Below are positions 47,393 to 59,416 of a stretch of DNA of 64,000 nt, piece after piece (positions within the stretch are counted from its first letter, which is position 1; every line of letters starts with the position of its first letter). The translations under genes and the position numbers were made by a program. The stretch covers positions 88,120,124 to 88,184,123 of the forward strand of contig OZ035961.1 in assembly GCA_964034945.1 (NCBI GenBank), in the 5' to 3' direction. This DNA comes from Chrysopilus asiliformis. Taxonomy: Eukaryota > Arthropoda > Insecta > Diptera > Rhagionidae. A model generated the notes under the pieces. That model saw only the letters and a program-made list of their open reading frames with translations, did no database searches and was not told where the DNA came from.

Positions 47393-47445
47393 TAAAAGTA
47401 GTTCAGCATCATTTCCATCAGTTCTCGGTTAGGAATACGCGCAAC

Positions 47446-48495
47446 ATGTCGTCTACAGTGGTAAAAATCAACAACATTTTTTTGGATTATATTTCATGGA
47501 TTAAAATTTTTTTGGAGATTTTTTCTGGACTCAACTTTTTTTCTTTTTTTGATTGAATTATGTTTTTTGGTCAAAAGTGCAGTGTGTGAACTGGATTAAT
47601 TTTTTTTTCTTGTTTTTTATCGTTTTCGCACAAAAAACATTGCGATTTTAGGTGATTTATTTGGCATTATTGGCTGCGATAGCCTCAGCAGCTCAGTTTG
47701 ATGTTCCTTCAACATCCGTTGATGTGCCGCCATTCCCCGGTGATTCGAAATCTGCAGGATTTGCTAGACCGGCAGCACCGAAACCAATTCATCATACTTC
47801 TGCGCCCGCCCGTCCAGCCTTTAAACTCGCCCCCGTAAAACCAAAACCAACATCCGCATTTTCAACATATAAAAAGGCACCAGTACCACCGAAACCGATT
47901 GCCCCAAAACCTGCAGCACATCATTATTCCCCACCGGCCCCGAGATCCCCTGTCCATAATTACTCACCTGCTCCTAAACCTGCTGCCGTCCATCAATTTT
48001 CGGCGAAGCGTGCTGTACCTACCGCCCACTCATATTACAGCGGAAATAGCGCCAGCCGATCAGTTGCATCCGGTCCAGATGGCCAGGCGCAGGTCCTTCG
48101 CCAAGAACAAAGTATTGATCACGATGGAACCTATCAATATGCTTACGAAACTAACAATGGTATCCAAGCCGAAGAGCAAGGAGTGCCAAAACCATTGGGC
48201 GGAAATCCACCAGAGGTAGCAGAGCAAGTTCAAGGTAGCTACTCTTATACAGCACCTGACGGTCAAGTGATATCTGTGCAATATGTCGCTAACGAGGACG
48301 GATTCCAACCTTCGGTAAGAATTTTTTTTCCTCTACAATTCAATAAAAAATTACTTAAAATGTATAAAAATCAAATTGCAAAATTAATTAACAAAAAACT
48401 AATTAATATTTCAGGGCGCTCATCTACCAACACCTCCACCGATCCCTGAAGCCATTCTGCGAGCAATTCAATACATTCAATCGCATAGTAGTTAA
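47446..48495 (+). CDS. Gene D: RR-1 cuticular protein, Pro/Ala-rich, 3 exons, 252 aa
   Basis: Probable secreted chitin-binding procuticle protein. Coding exons: 47446-47460, 47652-48314, 48415-48495; both introns are phase 0. The signal peptide (MSSTV then [14 protein letters not shown]) is split by intron 1 and cleaved near residue 18-19. Residues 20-145 are Pro/Ala/Lys-rich with repeated APKP, PPKP and HxYSPAP motifs, typical of flexible cuticle-protein arms. The RR domain spans about 166-231: an aromatic YQYAYET start, then G200-x8-G209-x6-Y216-x-A-x-E-x-G-F-x7-P-x2-P, an exact match to the RR consensus. The C-terminus [14 protein letters not shown] plus 12 residues is the standard RR-1 end. 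Gene structure matches gene B but the introns are short (191 and 100 bp). It lacks the WRIIR motif of A and B, having VLRQE at that place. Confidence 0.93.
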
Positions 48496-48661
48496 GACGG
48501 CTGTTAATCGACGTCAACTAGTCGTTTTTAGTCTGTAAGATAATTTACTTAAGGTCATACACAAATTTTTTTCCATCACAATTCACAAATATGTTTCGTG
48601 AGCAATTATTTTATTACTATTTTTAAGTAAAATTCCACAATTTTCTAAAAACAGAGAAAAT

Positions 48662-48667
48662 AATAAA
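48662..48667 (+). terminator. Poly(A) signal of gene D
   Basis: AATAAA about 170 bp after the gene D stop codon, followed by a T-rich stretch. Confidence 0.6.
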
Positions 48668-50443
48668 TTTTTTTTTGAAAAGCAACATTTTTACTATTAT
48701 TTATAGGTTGTCAATTGTGAAATAGCAATATGCAAATTGTAGACGCAATTATTGAGTATTTTATGTATCTATAGTATCATGTATCTTCGATGAGTTAAGC
48801 TAGGGACAGGTTGACACTAAAGTCTTGATCATTTGACTACAAACGTGAATTAAACTGCTCTTATACCTGAAGACATAAAACGGCCATCATGTGTGCTGGA
48901 TGCAAAATGTCGAAAGCGAATCCGTTGACAATTTTTTCGTTGAAATTTCCCAATCATTTTTTGTAATTTGATTAAATTAAAGAAGCCGAATAGCCGTTAA
49001 ATAAATTCCTCTAATTCTCAATTTAAATCGCTCATATTTGGCTTTCCGCTCATTTAACAGATAAATTGGTTGACAAAATTTAAAGTGTGATGCAATTTTG
49101 CTATTCATCCGACAAGATTGATTTGAGGAGATTTTTTTCGATCATTTTCTAAGTGTAAAAAATCACATGACCAAGTGTATTTAATGATATGAATTTAGGT
49201 CGAAATTTGTTGATCGATTTTTATTACCCGATCACTTTTTCGTTGAATTGGCCATCAACATATTTTGCTGATTCACATCCAATCCAATATAAAAATGTGT
49301 CGATCGATTTTCGCTTTCCGGGTTTAAAAAAGCCTTAACCTTTAACAATATCAATTTAATAAAATTCATGGATTTTTCTAAATCCATCCATCGAGTTCGG
49401 TTATCTATTTTTGTATATTTGATATCTTTCTTCCAATTTGTTGTTGTTATTTTTTGATTTGTCACCCGTACTCATAATAAATTAAATTTTTGGCATAATT
49501 TCTATATAGACTAGAAAAAAACAGTTTGTGATTATAATTTTGTAACTGGTTAGTTAAGGTAGCAACCCGACTGCCGGCGATTCTATCATTTTTTAATGTT
49601 TGATAAAAGTTTGTTTTTTATTAATTGGTGCATAAGATTTATTTAAGTTTAAACCAAAATGATCATTCAAAAATTTTGTCGCATTCCTTATTTTTTATCT
49701 GATATTTTTATAAATTTTACGGTTTTTTCAATCATATTTTATATCCCTATATCACAACTTCGGAATATTATTAATATTGAAAAATTATTAATATTTCAAA
49801 TTTTATAATGAAAATTGCTGACTTCCATATTGCATTTTAGTGTATGCTTTTATGTTTGCTTCGTTTACCTTGATTTCTAATTACAGTTGTTAATTATGTG
49901 TGACTAAACAATTCCGGTGTTTGACAAATTTATACTGTTATCACCAATGCTCATACTTTTTGATACAGAGAATAATAAAGAATAGTTTTTACGATCGTAG
50001 TCTTCTCCGAAAGCTTATCACAATCAATTGATTTCTCGAAATCTTCGGATCGTTTAGTTATATGCTAGCGAGGAAAAAATATATACTAGCTTTTAGTACC
50101 GGAGAGTTGAGTCCAGAAGCACTGCAAATGAGTTAAAGTTTCTCCATCAAAATCGGCGGTCCGTTTTTGTCGGCCTAATAGACTATTCTGTTTGTCTTAG
50201 TCAAAAATCGCTTAGGCTTTTTGGGAGATAACTAACAATATTTTATACTAAGGGTTTTGCTACTCACCACTTCGCGTTGCCAAAAAACTGAAAATTGGGG
50301 AATTCCCTCGCAGAAGAGTTAACTGTAGTCTAAAACTCGCTCCTTGATAACAATAAGCTCACCTAAAAGTTTTATCCAAATCGCCAAATCGGTGCAGTGG
50401 TTCTGGAGTTTCAAGCAAACAGTCACACAAGCTTTTTATAGTA
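48668..50443. other. Intergenic DNA after gene D
   Basis: AT-rich non-coding sequence; no repeat of the window's families and no coding frame with support. Confidence 0.45.
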
Positions 50444-50957
50444 CAGTGGAATCCGCTTATAACGACACCGGTTATAACGACATACCGGCTTTAACGACGC
50501 ATTTCTTAGGTCCCGGCCAGAGCCCATAAGACTCTGTGCGTTTTGGTATTGGTTATAACGACACCGGATATAACGACATATCGTTAACCCTTTTTCTACG
50601 AAAACAGAAAAAAATATCGTTTATAACGACCGAAACTTAAGATCTCATAGAAAAAAATCAAAACCTGGTAGATTAAGTTTTTAACAAATGTTCTAAATTG
50701 GCCGCTATGTCAGATACCCTAGTTTTTGCCCAATTTGCAAGCTTGTTGCACTTCTAAACGTCATTTGCTTAAGTCATTAAATGAAAGTTGGAACTTTTCG
50801 GGAATTCCCCTAATCAGTTGGGTCAAAGTTTTGTGCATCTACGTTGTGTTAATTCAGTTTATTTCGTAGTTTATACTGTGAATTCGACAATGAATGCTAA
50901 AAGGCGACAATTTAGTATCGAGGAAAAAGATGAAGAAGATACTACTGGTAAATAATA

Positions 50958-51130
50958 GCTGCGTTCCAGACCCATGTAAAAAATACTGCGCAGTACTTGC
51001 CAGTAATTTTTGTCGGGAACGCACTTTTGGATGATTGCAAGCAAATCCTAAGATTCGGAATGAGAGGATGTGTAGATGCGAGCGTTCCGCAGTACTCGGC
51101 AGTAGGTTTTTCATGGATCGGGAACGCAGC
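50958..51130. mobile_element. Small MITE nested in the pogo-like element
   Basis: Ends GCTGCGTTCCAGACCCATG and inverse of GCTGCGTTCCCGATCCATG, TA on both sides, 173 bp, inserted just after the transposase N-terminal remnant. Confidence 0.75.
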
Positions 51131-51169
51131 TAATGTTTTATGCATCACAATACATAATTTTAAAATCGG

Positions 51170-51379
51170 GTGAAAATTTCAGAAACAGGTTGTGTCATAC
51201 CTTCAGTCAATGAAGCACTTCGGGGTATTACGACATTGAGTTCATTCCTATTATTCAATAACATTTTTGATGAGATTTCAAAAGAAGCTGTGCTAAGAAT
51301 TGAAAAGAAAATTGAAAAGGAGTTCTTGCACCAAAAATCCAAACAAACAAAGATTACTCAATATCTGCAGAAAAATTAA
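51170..51379 (+). pseudogene. pogo transposase C-terminal remnant
   Basis: About 62 residues beginning near CVIPSVNEALRGI, with a Lys/Glu-rich helix (RIEKKIEKEF) and ending QTKITQYLQKN. The pattern Q-x-x-I-x-x-Y-L fits a PIP box. No start codon of its own is likely; it continues the transposase frame of the deleted element. Confidence 0.7.
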
Positions 51380-51619
51380 ATAAATTTAATTTTTTAATGT
51401 ACGGACAATTTGCAATAAAAAATTTGTATTTTAGAACTTCACACATGTATTTTAAAACCTTTAAAACTATGAATCGGTTATAACGAACAACCGGATATAA
51501 CGACCAGATTTGTTGGTCCCTTGGAGGTCGTTATAACCGGATTCCACTGTATTTAGATTAAACAAACGTATTCTGTACAAAATTTTCATTCTTTGGATCC
51601 AGTTATCTGCACTTTTTTC

Positions 51620-52060
51620 TTAGTTTTCGAGAAATTAGTTTTCGAGAAATTTTCAAAAGACTGTATTTTTAAAAAAATATATGGGAGGTACCCGTTATAG
51701 CTAACGGTACTTTTCCAAAAGTTGGTACAAAAATTTGTAAAAATTGTTCGTAAAACTCGATTACAAATACTCAAAAATTGAAAAAAACTGCATTTAGCAA
51801 AATAATAAATTAATGGGTAACATATTAATTTAACTTTTTTAAGTACTACATATAGTGCACTGGAAGGCAGCAAGTTAAGATACTACAGACCAACAGACAG
51901 ATGCACAGACAGATGCACAGACAGATGCACAGACATTCTTATAATTTTGCGTGAAACGGATTTCGTACTGATCAGAAAGTTTCTATCTGTCCCCGTTCTC
52001 GAGTCAGTCTCCGTCATATATACAATCCTTTATCTCTGTGGCAGCGGAAGGTAAAAATTA
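51620..52060 (-). repeat. Dispersed repeat R3, copy 4, containing the 27.1-kb repeat block
   Basis: GGGAGGTACCCGTTATAGCT, then a foreign block (51765-51878) shared with 27000-27215, then three copies of ACAGACAGATGC, CCGTTCTCGAGTCAGTCTCC and GCGGAAGGTAAAAA. Confidence 0.72.
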
Positions 52061-52513
52061 AAATCTCTACAAACAGAAACCATCTTGTATGGTTCATCTT
52101 AGCTTCAAAATTAAAAGTTTTGTTTAAATAAAAAATGAATTTCAATTTTTTACCAGTTTATAACTTTTAACTGATGATGAACTCCAGATGAACTCCATAT
52201 AGAATAATTTCCGGGTTCAACCACACAATTCGTTAGTTTGAAACAAATTTCTACGAGTTATTAATTTTGCTATTGTCTAACATCTCCCTCAAAATATAAT
52301 AAGCTACAGTCTTTCCTGCAGATTTCCAGTAACTAATAAAGTAATTTTGTTTATGTTAATTAAAATTGTAGTTACTGATGTGAAACGTTTTAAACGTTTA
52401 TTATAAACTACTAAGGAAAAAAATTCCATCAGCTATATTTATCAATGTTTTATACATTCTGTAGGTAATAAAGTCGAACCAAAAATAGGCAGCCAAAAAT
52501 AACCATAAATACT

Positions 52514-52900
52514 AATGCTACATTTACACGAATGACAAATTTGTCATTTTTTTCTTGTCATTATGTTAATTCCCGTGTAAATGGCATAATTTTTGTAATT
52601 TTTTCTGTCAGAAAATGTCAATCTCTCATAAAAGAATGAACTTGTCCATTCTTTTATGCCAGATTGTCATTCGTACAAACGCAATATTAGTTATGACAAC
52701 TTTAGTATTCAACTTTTGTCATAACTAATATTGCGTTTGCACGAATGACAATCTGGCATAAAAGAATGGACAAGTTCATTCTTTTATGAGAGATTGACAT
52801 TTTCTGACAGAAAAAATTACAAAAATTATGCCATTTACACGGGAATTAACATAATGACAAGAAAAAAATGACAAATTTGTCATTCGTGTAAATGTAGCAT
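52514..52900. repeat. Near-perfect palindrome, 186/185-bp arms, 16-bp loop
   Basis: Arms 52514-52699 and 52716-52900 differ by one substitution (CGTACAAAC against CGTGCAAAC) and one T indel near 52560. Ends ATGCTACATTTACACGAATG and inverse. The arm contains GACAAATTTGTC and repeated ACGAATGACAA words. Confidence 0.93.
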
Positions 52901-54930
52901 AACTACTATACAATCGTGTGAATTTTATTTTTGTATACAAATGAGTATTCAAAACCAATGAAATAATTGACAGTTAAAAGATGAAATAATCCTTACCAAA
53001 ACGTGTCATGAACTCCATTTGTAACACGGAAGCATAAAATTTTATTATTAAATAAGCATAAAATTTTATTATCGATTTCAGATACAAGCATATCTTGAAA
53101 AACACATTTAATATGTCTAAATATAGGTCAAAATTTAATAAAAATGTAAAATCGTCAAAAATGAAATGTCAAATACAGTTAATTTTGTTGTCATCAGTCA
53201 AATGATATAATTCAAATTAATTTACCAGTATAAGGAGTTTTTGCAAGATACGTAAAAAAATGATCCCAGGAGATAATCTAATTTGTTGATAAAATATTAC
53301 CCCATATAACTTTTTTTACGTAAACGAACGCCCATCACCTCTCAGTCAATCAAATTTTGATGATGAGAGAAAAAAAATACGAAAATTATGCATAAACAAA
53401 ATACATATTTTAATTTCTTGCAACAACATAAAAACAGTAAAAAGCACGAATTCGTTGACCATGCACTCTTCTTCAAACTTTCAACATTTCCAATTCAATC
53501 GTTTGTGTGAAGCTTAATATCGAAACTATAGAAAAATCAATTCAGAAAGATTTTAAAAAGAAAAGAAAACAATTTGCCATTGCGAACGCCAATCCATATT
53601 ATTATTATGATACGAAAAAAATACCCACTAAAAATCAATTTGCACATTATTTGCATAAAAAATGTATCAATGCGCTTTACATTTGCTTTTTTTTTCACAG
53701 CGAAAAATCAATTCAATAAAATCAAATTATTAAAATTACCAGAAATCGTGAGATTCAAAAGCCACCACCTTAACCTGGCCTCGTCTGGCAATATTTCAAG
53801 TAGATCAAAGCACATCATAGTCGAGCAAAATTTTTATTATGCGATATTCAAAAATTTCGAATACGAAAAACATTGACATTGAATGGAAAAAGTTTGTTTA
53901 TCTTCTTTTTGTCAATTTTCAGATATGCGTTCGATTTTTTTGGTCGTTTAGTTTGCATAAAAACGAAAGACTTAAGCGAGGAACTCGTTTTTTTGCACTA
54001 AGGAATCGCGCACGGGTTCGATGCCGTTGGACAGCGTTTTGGGCGAATACCGAAATTAATCAAATTGTCAAATTGGTTTTGTTCTCGGTTATTGACTGTT
54101 AATTAATTCCTCAGATAACATTTTGACAAAATTAACAACAGGTTTCCTATGTTATCAAATAAAGAACATAAATTTCAAAAGTTTTCTGTTTGTTAGTCAT
54201 TTTTATTACAGAACTTTTTTACAGAAAACATGAAAAATGGTTTAAAATCTCGTAAGAACATTCTATAATCCCATTTCGATTTCATTATAATGGAAATAAA
54301 AGAAGATCGTCTCATCAGGTGTTCATTTCGAATATAAGTTCTTGTTTGACGTCAGTTGGTCGCCATTTTTGTCTACTGGGCATTGTAAGAGGCAAAAGCA
54401 ATGTCATACAAGGTAAATGTGAATCTTCTTGTTGAAATTATGTAAGTTTAATCATTCGATTATGGATTGGTTATGGTATATTTAGTAATCGTACAACGAC
54501 GTGTACTGTGCACGTTGTTTAACCTTCGCATTTACTGTGCACATCACCTCAAATGTGACCATCGACATTCATTTAGCGATTATGTGGCGATCTTAAACAC
54601 TTTCGATTTTATTAGTCTTTATTAGCTAAATGCTGATGAGACCTTTTGATCTAGCTCAGAATAATTTATTTAAATGCAACGGAATTGATTCAATTGCCGC
54701 GTGTCAATTATAATTGAAGTGATTTACATTTTTGTTACTAATGCAAGTTGTTTATTCAATATATTTGTAGGTGGATTTATTTGAAAAAGTTTCAGAAAAA
54801 TGTTTCCGTTGAGAAAAAATTCTTACCTTTTTATGTTGCACATCGTTAAAAAAAACTTATTCTGATAAATTTCGCAATTTTGTTAAATAAATTATGTTGA
54901 TTCATTTTAATGATTTTTTCGCGAAAAAAT
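52901..54930. other. Intergenic DNA, nothing recognised
   Basis: AT-rich. Overlapping plus frames at 53507-54102 are Lys/Phe/Ile-rich chance-type frames without a recognised domain. Confidence 0.4.
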
Positions 54931-54959
54931 GAAACAAAAAATATACCGCTTTGAAAATT

Positions 54960-56216
54960 TAAATTATTTCTTACAAGCGCTTGGACTGACAGTTTGTGTA
55001 TTTGCTTGTTTGACCCACTTTTATTCATCCGATTGACTTGAAATTTTGCACACATACGTAAGTCCGATGACAACACAATATTTTCACCACTTCGTCCTTG
55101 TAAGGATAATGATATATCCTGTAAGTAAAGAGAACATTATTATCCCTTTCTTCAAGAAAATCGGACCTGGGGGTTTTTGGGGTCGCTGAATCCGAGTCTG
55201 ACATTAAGAAATCTGTAAAGATTTTTCAAAAGCAAGGAAATATATTCGAAGACTAAAAACGAAAGACAAGACGTCATTCTGGAGTTTAAGTTTAAGTAAT
55301 ACCCCAATTGACCAATGTTGGAATTTTTGTACCGTGTCCAAATGTACCACGCAATTTTCCTTTATAAAGTTTAAGAATATTTGTGGGAACATTTGGAATT
55401 ATGGACCTTATGGTACAAAAAGGACCATTTTCACAGGAAAAAATCTCGGATTTCCAGTCAAAATTCCATAAATCGTACCTTCGGTACTTGGTACAAGATG
55501 ATTGGAAATCCAATTGGTTTTCCAACCAATTTGGTCAATTGGGACTAATCTAACATCAAAAGACAAAAAAAATCAAATAAAAAAAAATTAAAATATACTT
55601 TTATTTAGAAAAAACGCCCTAAAAAAGAAAAAATAATTTTTTGGGTGCTTATCAGAAATAAAAGCGTAAATATTTATTTTATTTTATTTTTTATGTTTTA
55701 TCTCGCTTTTATTTCTGATACACAGCACCCAAAAAAATATTTTTTTCCTTTTTAGTGCGTTTTTTCTAAATAAAAGTGTTTTTTTAATTTTTTTTAATTT
55801 TTTTTACTTGATTTTTTTTGTCATTTGGTGTTAGATTAGTATTACTTAATTACTTAAACTTCAGAATCACGTCCATCTTTCGCCGCGCTTATATATAGTT
55901 TTAGTCTTCGAATATATTTCCTTGCTTTTGAAAAATCTTTACAGATTTCTTAATGTCAGACGCGGCTTCAGCGACCCCAACAACCCCCAGGTCCGATTTT
56001 CTTGAAGAAAAGGCTAATAACTTACAGGACATACCATTATCCTTACAAGGAAGAGGTGGTGAAAATATGGTATTGTCATCGGACTTACGTATGTGTGCCA
56101 AATTTCAAGTCCTTCGAATGAATGAAAGTGGGTCAAAATTAGATTGCAAGATTTGACCCTGACAAACAAACAAACAGAAAGATACGAAGGCAAGCTAAAT
56201 AAAAGCTCTTAAAAAT
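54960..56216. repeat. R4 foldback: inverted copies around a central hairpin
   Basis: 54960-55265 is the inverse of 55895-56216 (shared AAATTTCAAGTC, TTACGTATGTGTG, AAAATCGGACC, GACTAAAA blocks). Inside, GTAATACC and GTATTACTTAATTACTTAAA blocks are also inverted. A hairpin GTGCTTATCAGAAATAAAAG..CTTTTATTTCTGATACACAG lies at about 55645-55732. Confidence 0.72.
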
Positions 56217-58437
56217 ATGTAAAATAATTATGCTTTTATCGTTATAAAAGTTAGAAGAAACTGTACCGTTTTCGAATTATTTCGCGAAAGATTTTTCGTT
56301 ATGAGGAATGAAGGTGTTCGATTATTTTATGCAATATGCCGTTTTTGAGAAAATTCACAATAATTCCTACGGAGAGAGGAAAGTATTTATCCTATTTTAC
56401 CCATTAATGAACTCTAATTCAGTTTTATGAAAATAAAGTTTTGTACCACAGTTTAAGTCTCTAATTCAGTTTCATACCACCCACTATTTTCGAGATACTC
56501 GCCAAAAATTTATTTGAATTTCCCATTTTGTCCATTGGCGAACTTAGCCTCGACCTTTCTTATAGACGGCTCATGGCAAAAATTGGAACTTTCGACAAAA
56601 AACTCGAATCTTTCGTTTAAATGCTATGTTTGATATTGACTTATTGCTAGATGCAGTATTTATTTCAAATCGCCTTAAAAAGTTGTCAAGCAGGATCGAA
56701 TAATTAAGTTTTTAAACAAGAGGTTCTGAAATTATTTTTTTTTTTTTGAAAATTTAGTATTAAGTAATTAAAAAAAAAGTTTTACATTATGATTTTGAAT
56801 GTAAAAAGTTTTAAAAACGTCTCCAAAGCATAGGAAATGTTAACTTGTTCAAAAAATCACTCCAAATAGTAAGCCATAATTCATTCAAAATCGGCCTTTA
56901 TTTTATCAATGATAATCCTAAATGATGATCCCAATTACATCTAACAATAAAACATGTAGGCCGATAAAATTGCTATCTCCCAAAACCTGTAAACGATAAT
57001 CAACCTTGAATTTCGTGTTTTTCAAAGCACAAAAAAATGTTCCAATTGATTTCCATGCAAATTTAAACATATAAATTGCAACATGTTTTGATATTATCAA
57101 AACCGTTATAGATGCATAAATTTATTCTAAAACAATTTGAAAATATTTAATATATTTAATGATAATGAAACAAGTTTTCATTAATTTAAATGAAAATTCT
57201 TTATTTCTGCATTAATTAAATTTCTTGAACAAACTATAATGCGTGGTATGAATAAATGCACTTTCGTAAATAAAAACAAATGCAAATTTTTTTAAAATGT
57301 GGAATAGTATTCCAAATGATTTAATTTGATTGACGATTTATGCATCAATTTCATCAATAGTGTAAAAAATGATGAATAAGAAATTTCATCAGAAAGCGGC
57401 ACAACATGTGATCTCCTCCTTTGGACAAATTGAGACACCGCAGCAACTTCAAAGCAGTATTGAGCAGATAATTTGCTAGACAGGTGGGCAAAGGTTTACG
57501 CATAAGCGTGCTGCATGTATTTTCTGATGTTTACCAATAAAAGTCAAACGATTATTTATTTTTTATTTTTTTGTCAATCGAGATGTCCACGTCTTTGATT
57601 TCATATGAATGTCGATTCGACTTAAAAGCATTTTTTCGCATGCGTTTCGCATCTGTTGGTTATTATCTGATGGCGTCGCACAGCCACTTTATGTTTATCT
57701 GACTAGTATGGTATTTTATCTGACTGCTTATACTTACTTATAATTCGCTTTAAAGTCAGATTTTGTTACGTCTTTTAGTTGGTGGGTCATCTGCTTATCT
57801 GTTCGACCGGTGTTTGTTTCCAGGACAAGGTGAGGAGGTTACCTATAAGAGAATGCTATCCAGTGAAAGTGTACATCGAAAAAAGTAGACAAATAATAAT
57901 ATAAGAATTTATTAAGTATTTTAACTACTTATTTGTATTTTGTGTATACATTTTCACTATTTATACACCAATTGATCATAAATCCTTATCGTTAAATCTT
58001 ATCGTGCAATTAGTATAGCCTGCAACGAGAAATATTAAAATATTACACAATTGATGGCGTCTAAAGAAATTGGATTGATATTTATTCGCAAAGAGTTGTT
58101 GACACAAATAAAAAACAAAGTTGAATCAATAATGCTCCTTTAAACTAATTTCGCAAAATATATAAAATTGCTTCACCATTTTTATTATCTCATTGTCCAG
58201 ATCTTTTAATTTAAAAGCGTTTATAGCAACAGATTTTTTTTAAGTATCCCTCCGTTGCATTTTAATCGACTTAAATATTTAAATCTTTCATCAATTTTAA
58301 CATTTCAAATTACAACATTAACTCTGTAGGATATGAATTTATCTATTTGACTGAAAACTTGATTTTTCACCGATTCATAGGAAAACATCTTCAAATTTAG
58401 GAGAAAATGCTATTTCCTGGATGTAATTCCATATAAT
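56217..58437. other. Intergenic DNA, nothing firm
   Basis: Starts with a degenerate stretch resembling R1/R2 (GAGAAAATTCACAATAATTC, CCCATTAATGAACTCTAATT). The rest is AT-rich with no recognised element. Confidence 0.4.
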
Positions 58438-58531
58438 GGATAACTCCGTCTGACTGCTACAGGCCACAGTTGACTTGTCAAAAAGTTGACTCGCATCAGC
58501 TTTATTATTTTTTTTTTTTGAGTGCAAGATT
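58438..58531 (+). mobile_element. Right-half relic of the CACTCAGAAA MITE
   Basis: CTGCTACAGGCCACAGTTGA, AAAAAGTTGACTCGCATCAG and TTTTTGAGTG match the right end of the element at 11985-12287. Confidence 0.5.
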
Positions 58532-59149
58532 GCTAATCCTGGTCAGGTTAATCATAGGTAATAGCAAAACGCGTGTAGAACGGTTGTTAATTTCTATTAT
58601 TTATTTGTTAATATAAATTATTTAAACCCAAAAATTTCACCATTTTACCGTGATCGTAGTAAAAATGTGAAAATGAGCAAAACGTAAAAAAAACGAAGAA
58701 CGCAAAACTGACTCTAATGGTCGTTTGCACTAACGAAAGTGAACAACTTAAGCCCAACTTAAATCATTTTAGTCTCAGAATTTCTATGGTTTAAGTATGC
58801 TAAGCACAACTTAATTGTTTAAGAATAGTTGCCTAAATGGAGTTTTTATTAAAAAATTGTCTAAAAAATGTCTCCAAGTTTTCTTCAGAATTTTTGTTTT
58901 AATTTATAGTTCTAGTATTTCTTCATGTCATTTAGTGGATATTTTTTACTGCCTCCTAATTTTTTTTAACACGATAATTCAAATAGGCATATCATATAAG
59001 ATATACTATAGGACAACGGATTAAGTATCTTTATAGGAAGCTTTCTGTTATAACAATAGCGATATTTTTCTGCCTGTTCCCTGATAACTGAATTTGCTCT
59101 GCATCAAACTTTGTTTTTCTCATCCTCTTCCCTTTTACCACCTCCTATA

Positions 59150-59416
59150 CACTCAGAAAAATGGAGGCTAACTCGACGACCTACATACAGCGTAATTGGC
59201 CTCGGGCAGGCGCGCGTTCGCCTGCATGTGGGCAAGTAAAACTGAGTTGTGGTCGGAGAAATTCTGAAATTAAGCCACCAGCAGGTGAAGTAGGGCATTG
59301 GGAGCTGCACGAGTTGACCTTAGATAGGTTAATTCTGACCGCTAGCTGGCTTACAGAAACCTCTGTAAGGTCAGAGTTAACCTGACAAAAAGTTGACCTG
59401 GAAATTTTTCTGAGTG
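59150..59416. mobile_element. MITE with CACTCAGAAAAAT ends, best-preserved copy
   Basis: CACTCAGAAAAAT at the left and ATTTTTCTGAGTG at the right, exact inverses, TA on both sides. 267 bp, relatively GC-rich, with AGGCGCGCGTTCGCCTG and an AAAAAGTTGACCTGG box. Non-autonomous; superfamily not certain. Confidence 0.82.

Larger units (their letters stand above)
50444..51549 (+). mobile_element. Internally deleted pogo/Tigger-like element
   Basis: Ends CAGTGGAATCCGCTTATAAC and inverse of CAGTGGAATCCGGTTATAAC, flanked by TA. Subterminal TATAACGACA repeats. A transposase N-terminus (MNAKRRQFSIEEKDEEDTTG) starts at about 50890. After a nested insertion, a C-terminal part (51170-51379) ends QTKITQYLQKN. 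The DNA-binding and DDE catalytic regions are missing. Confidence 0.82.

Noticed and set aside
51170..51379. Frame ending QTKITQYLQKN as a functional host gene
   Set aside because: It lies between the terminal repeats of a deleted pogo-like element and represents only the transposase C-terminus.
53507..54102. Three overlapping plus-strand frames
   Set aside because: Lys/Phe/Ile/Asn-biased composition expected from AT-rich DNA, and no recognised domain or signals.
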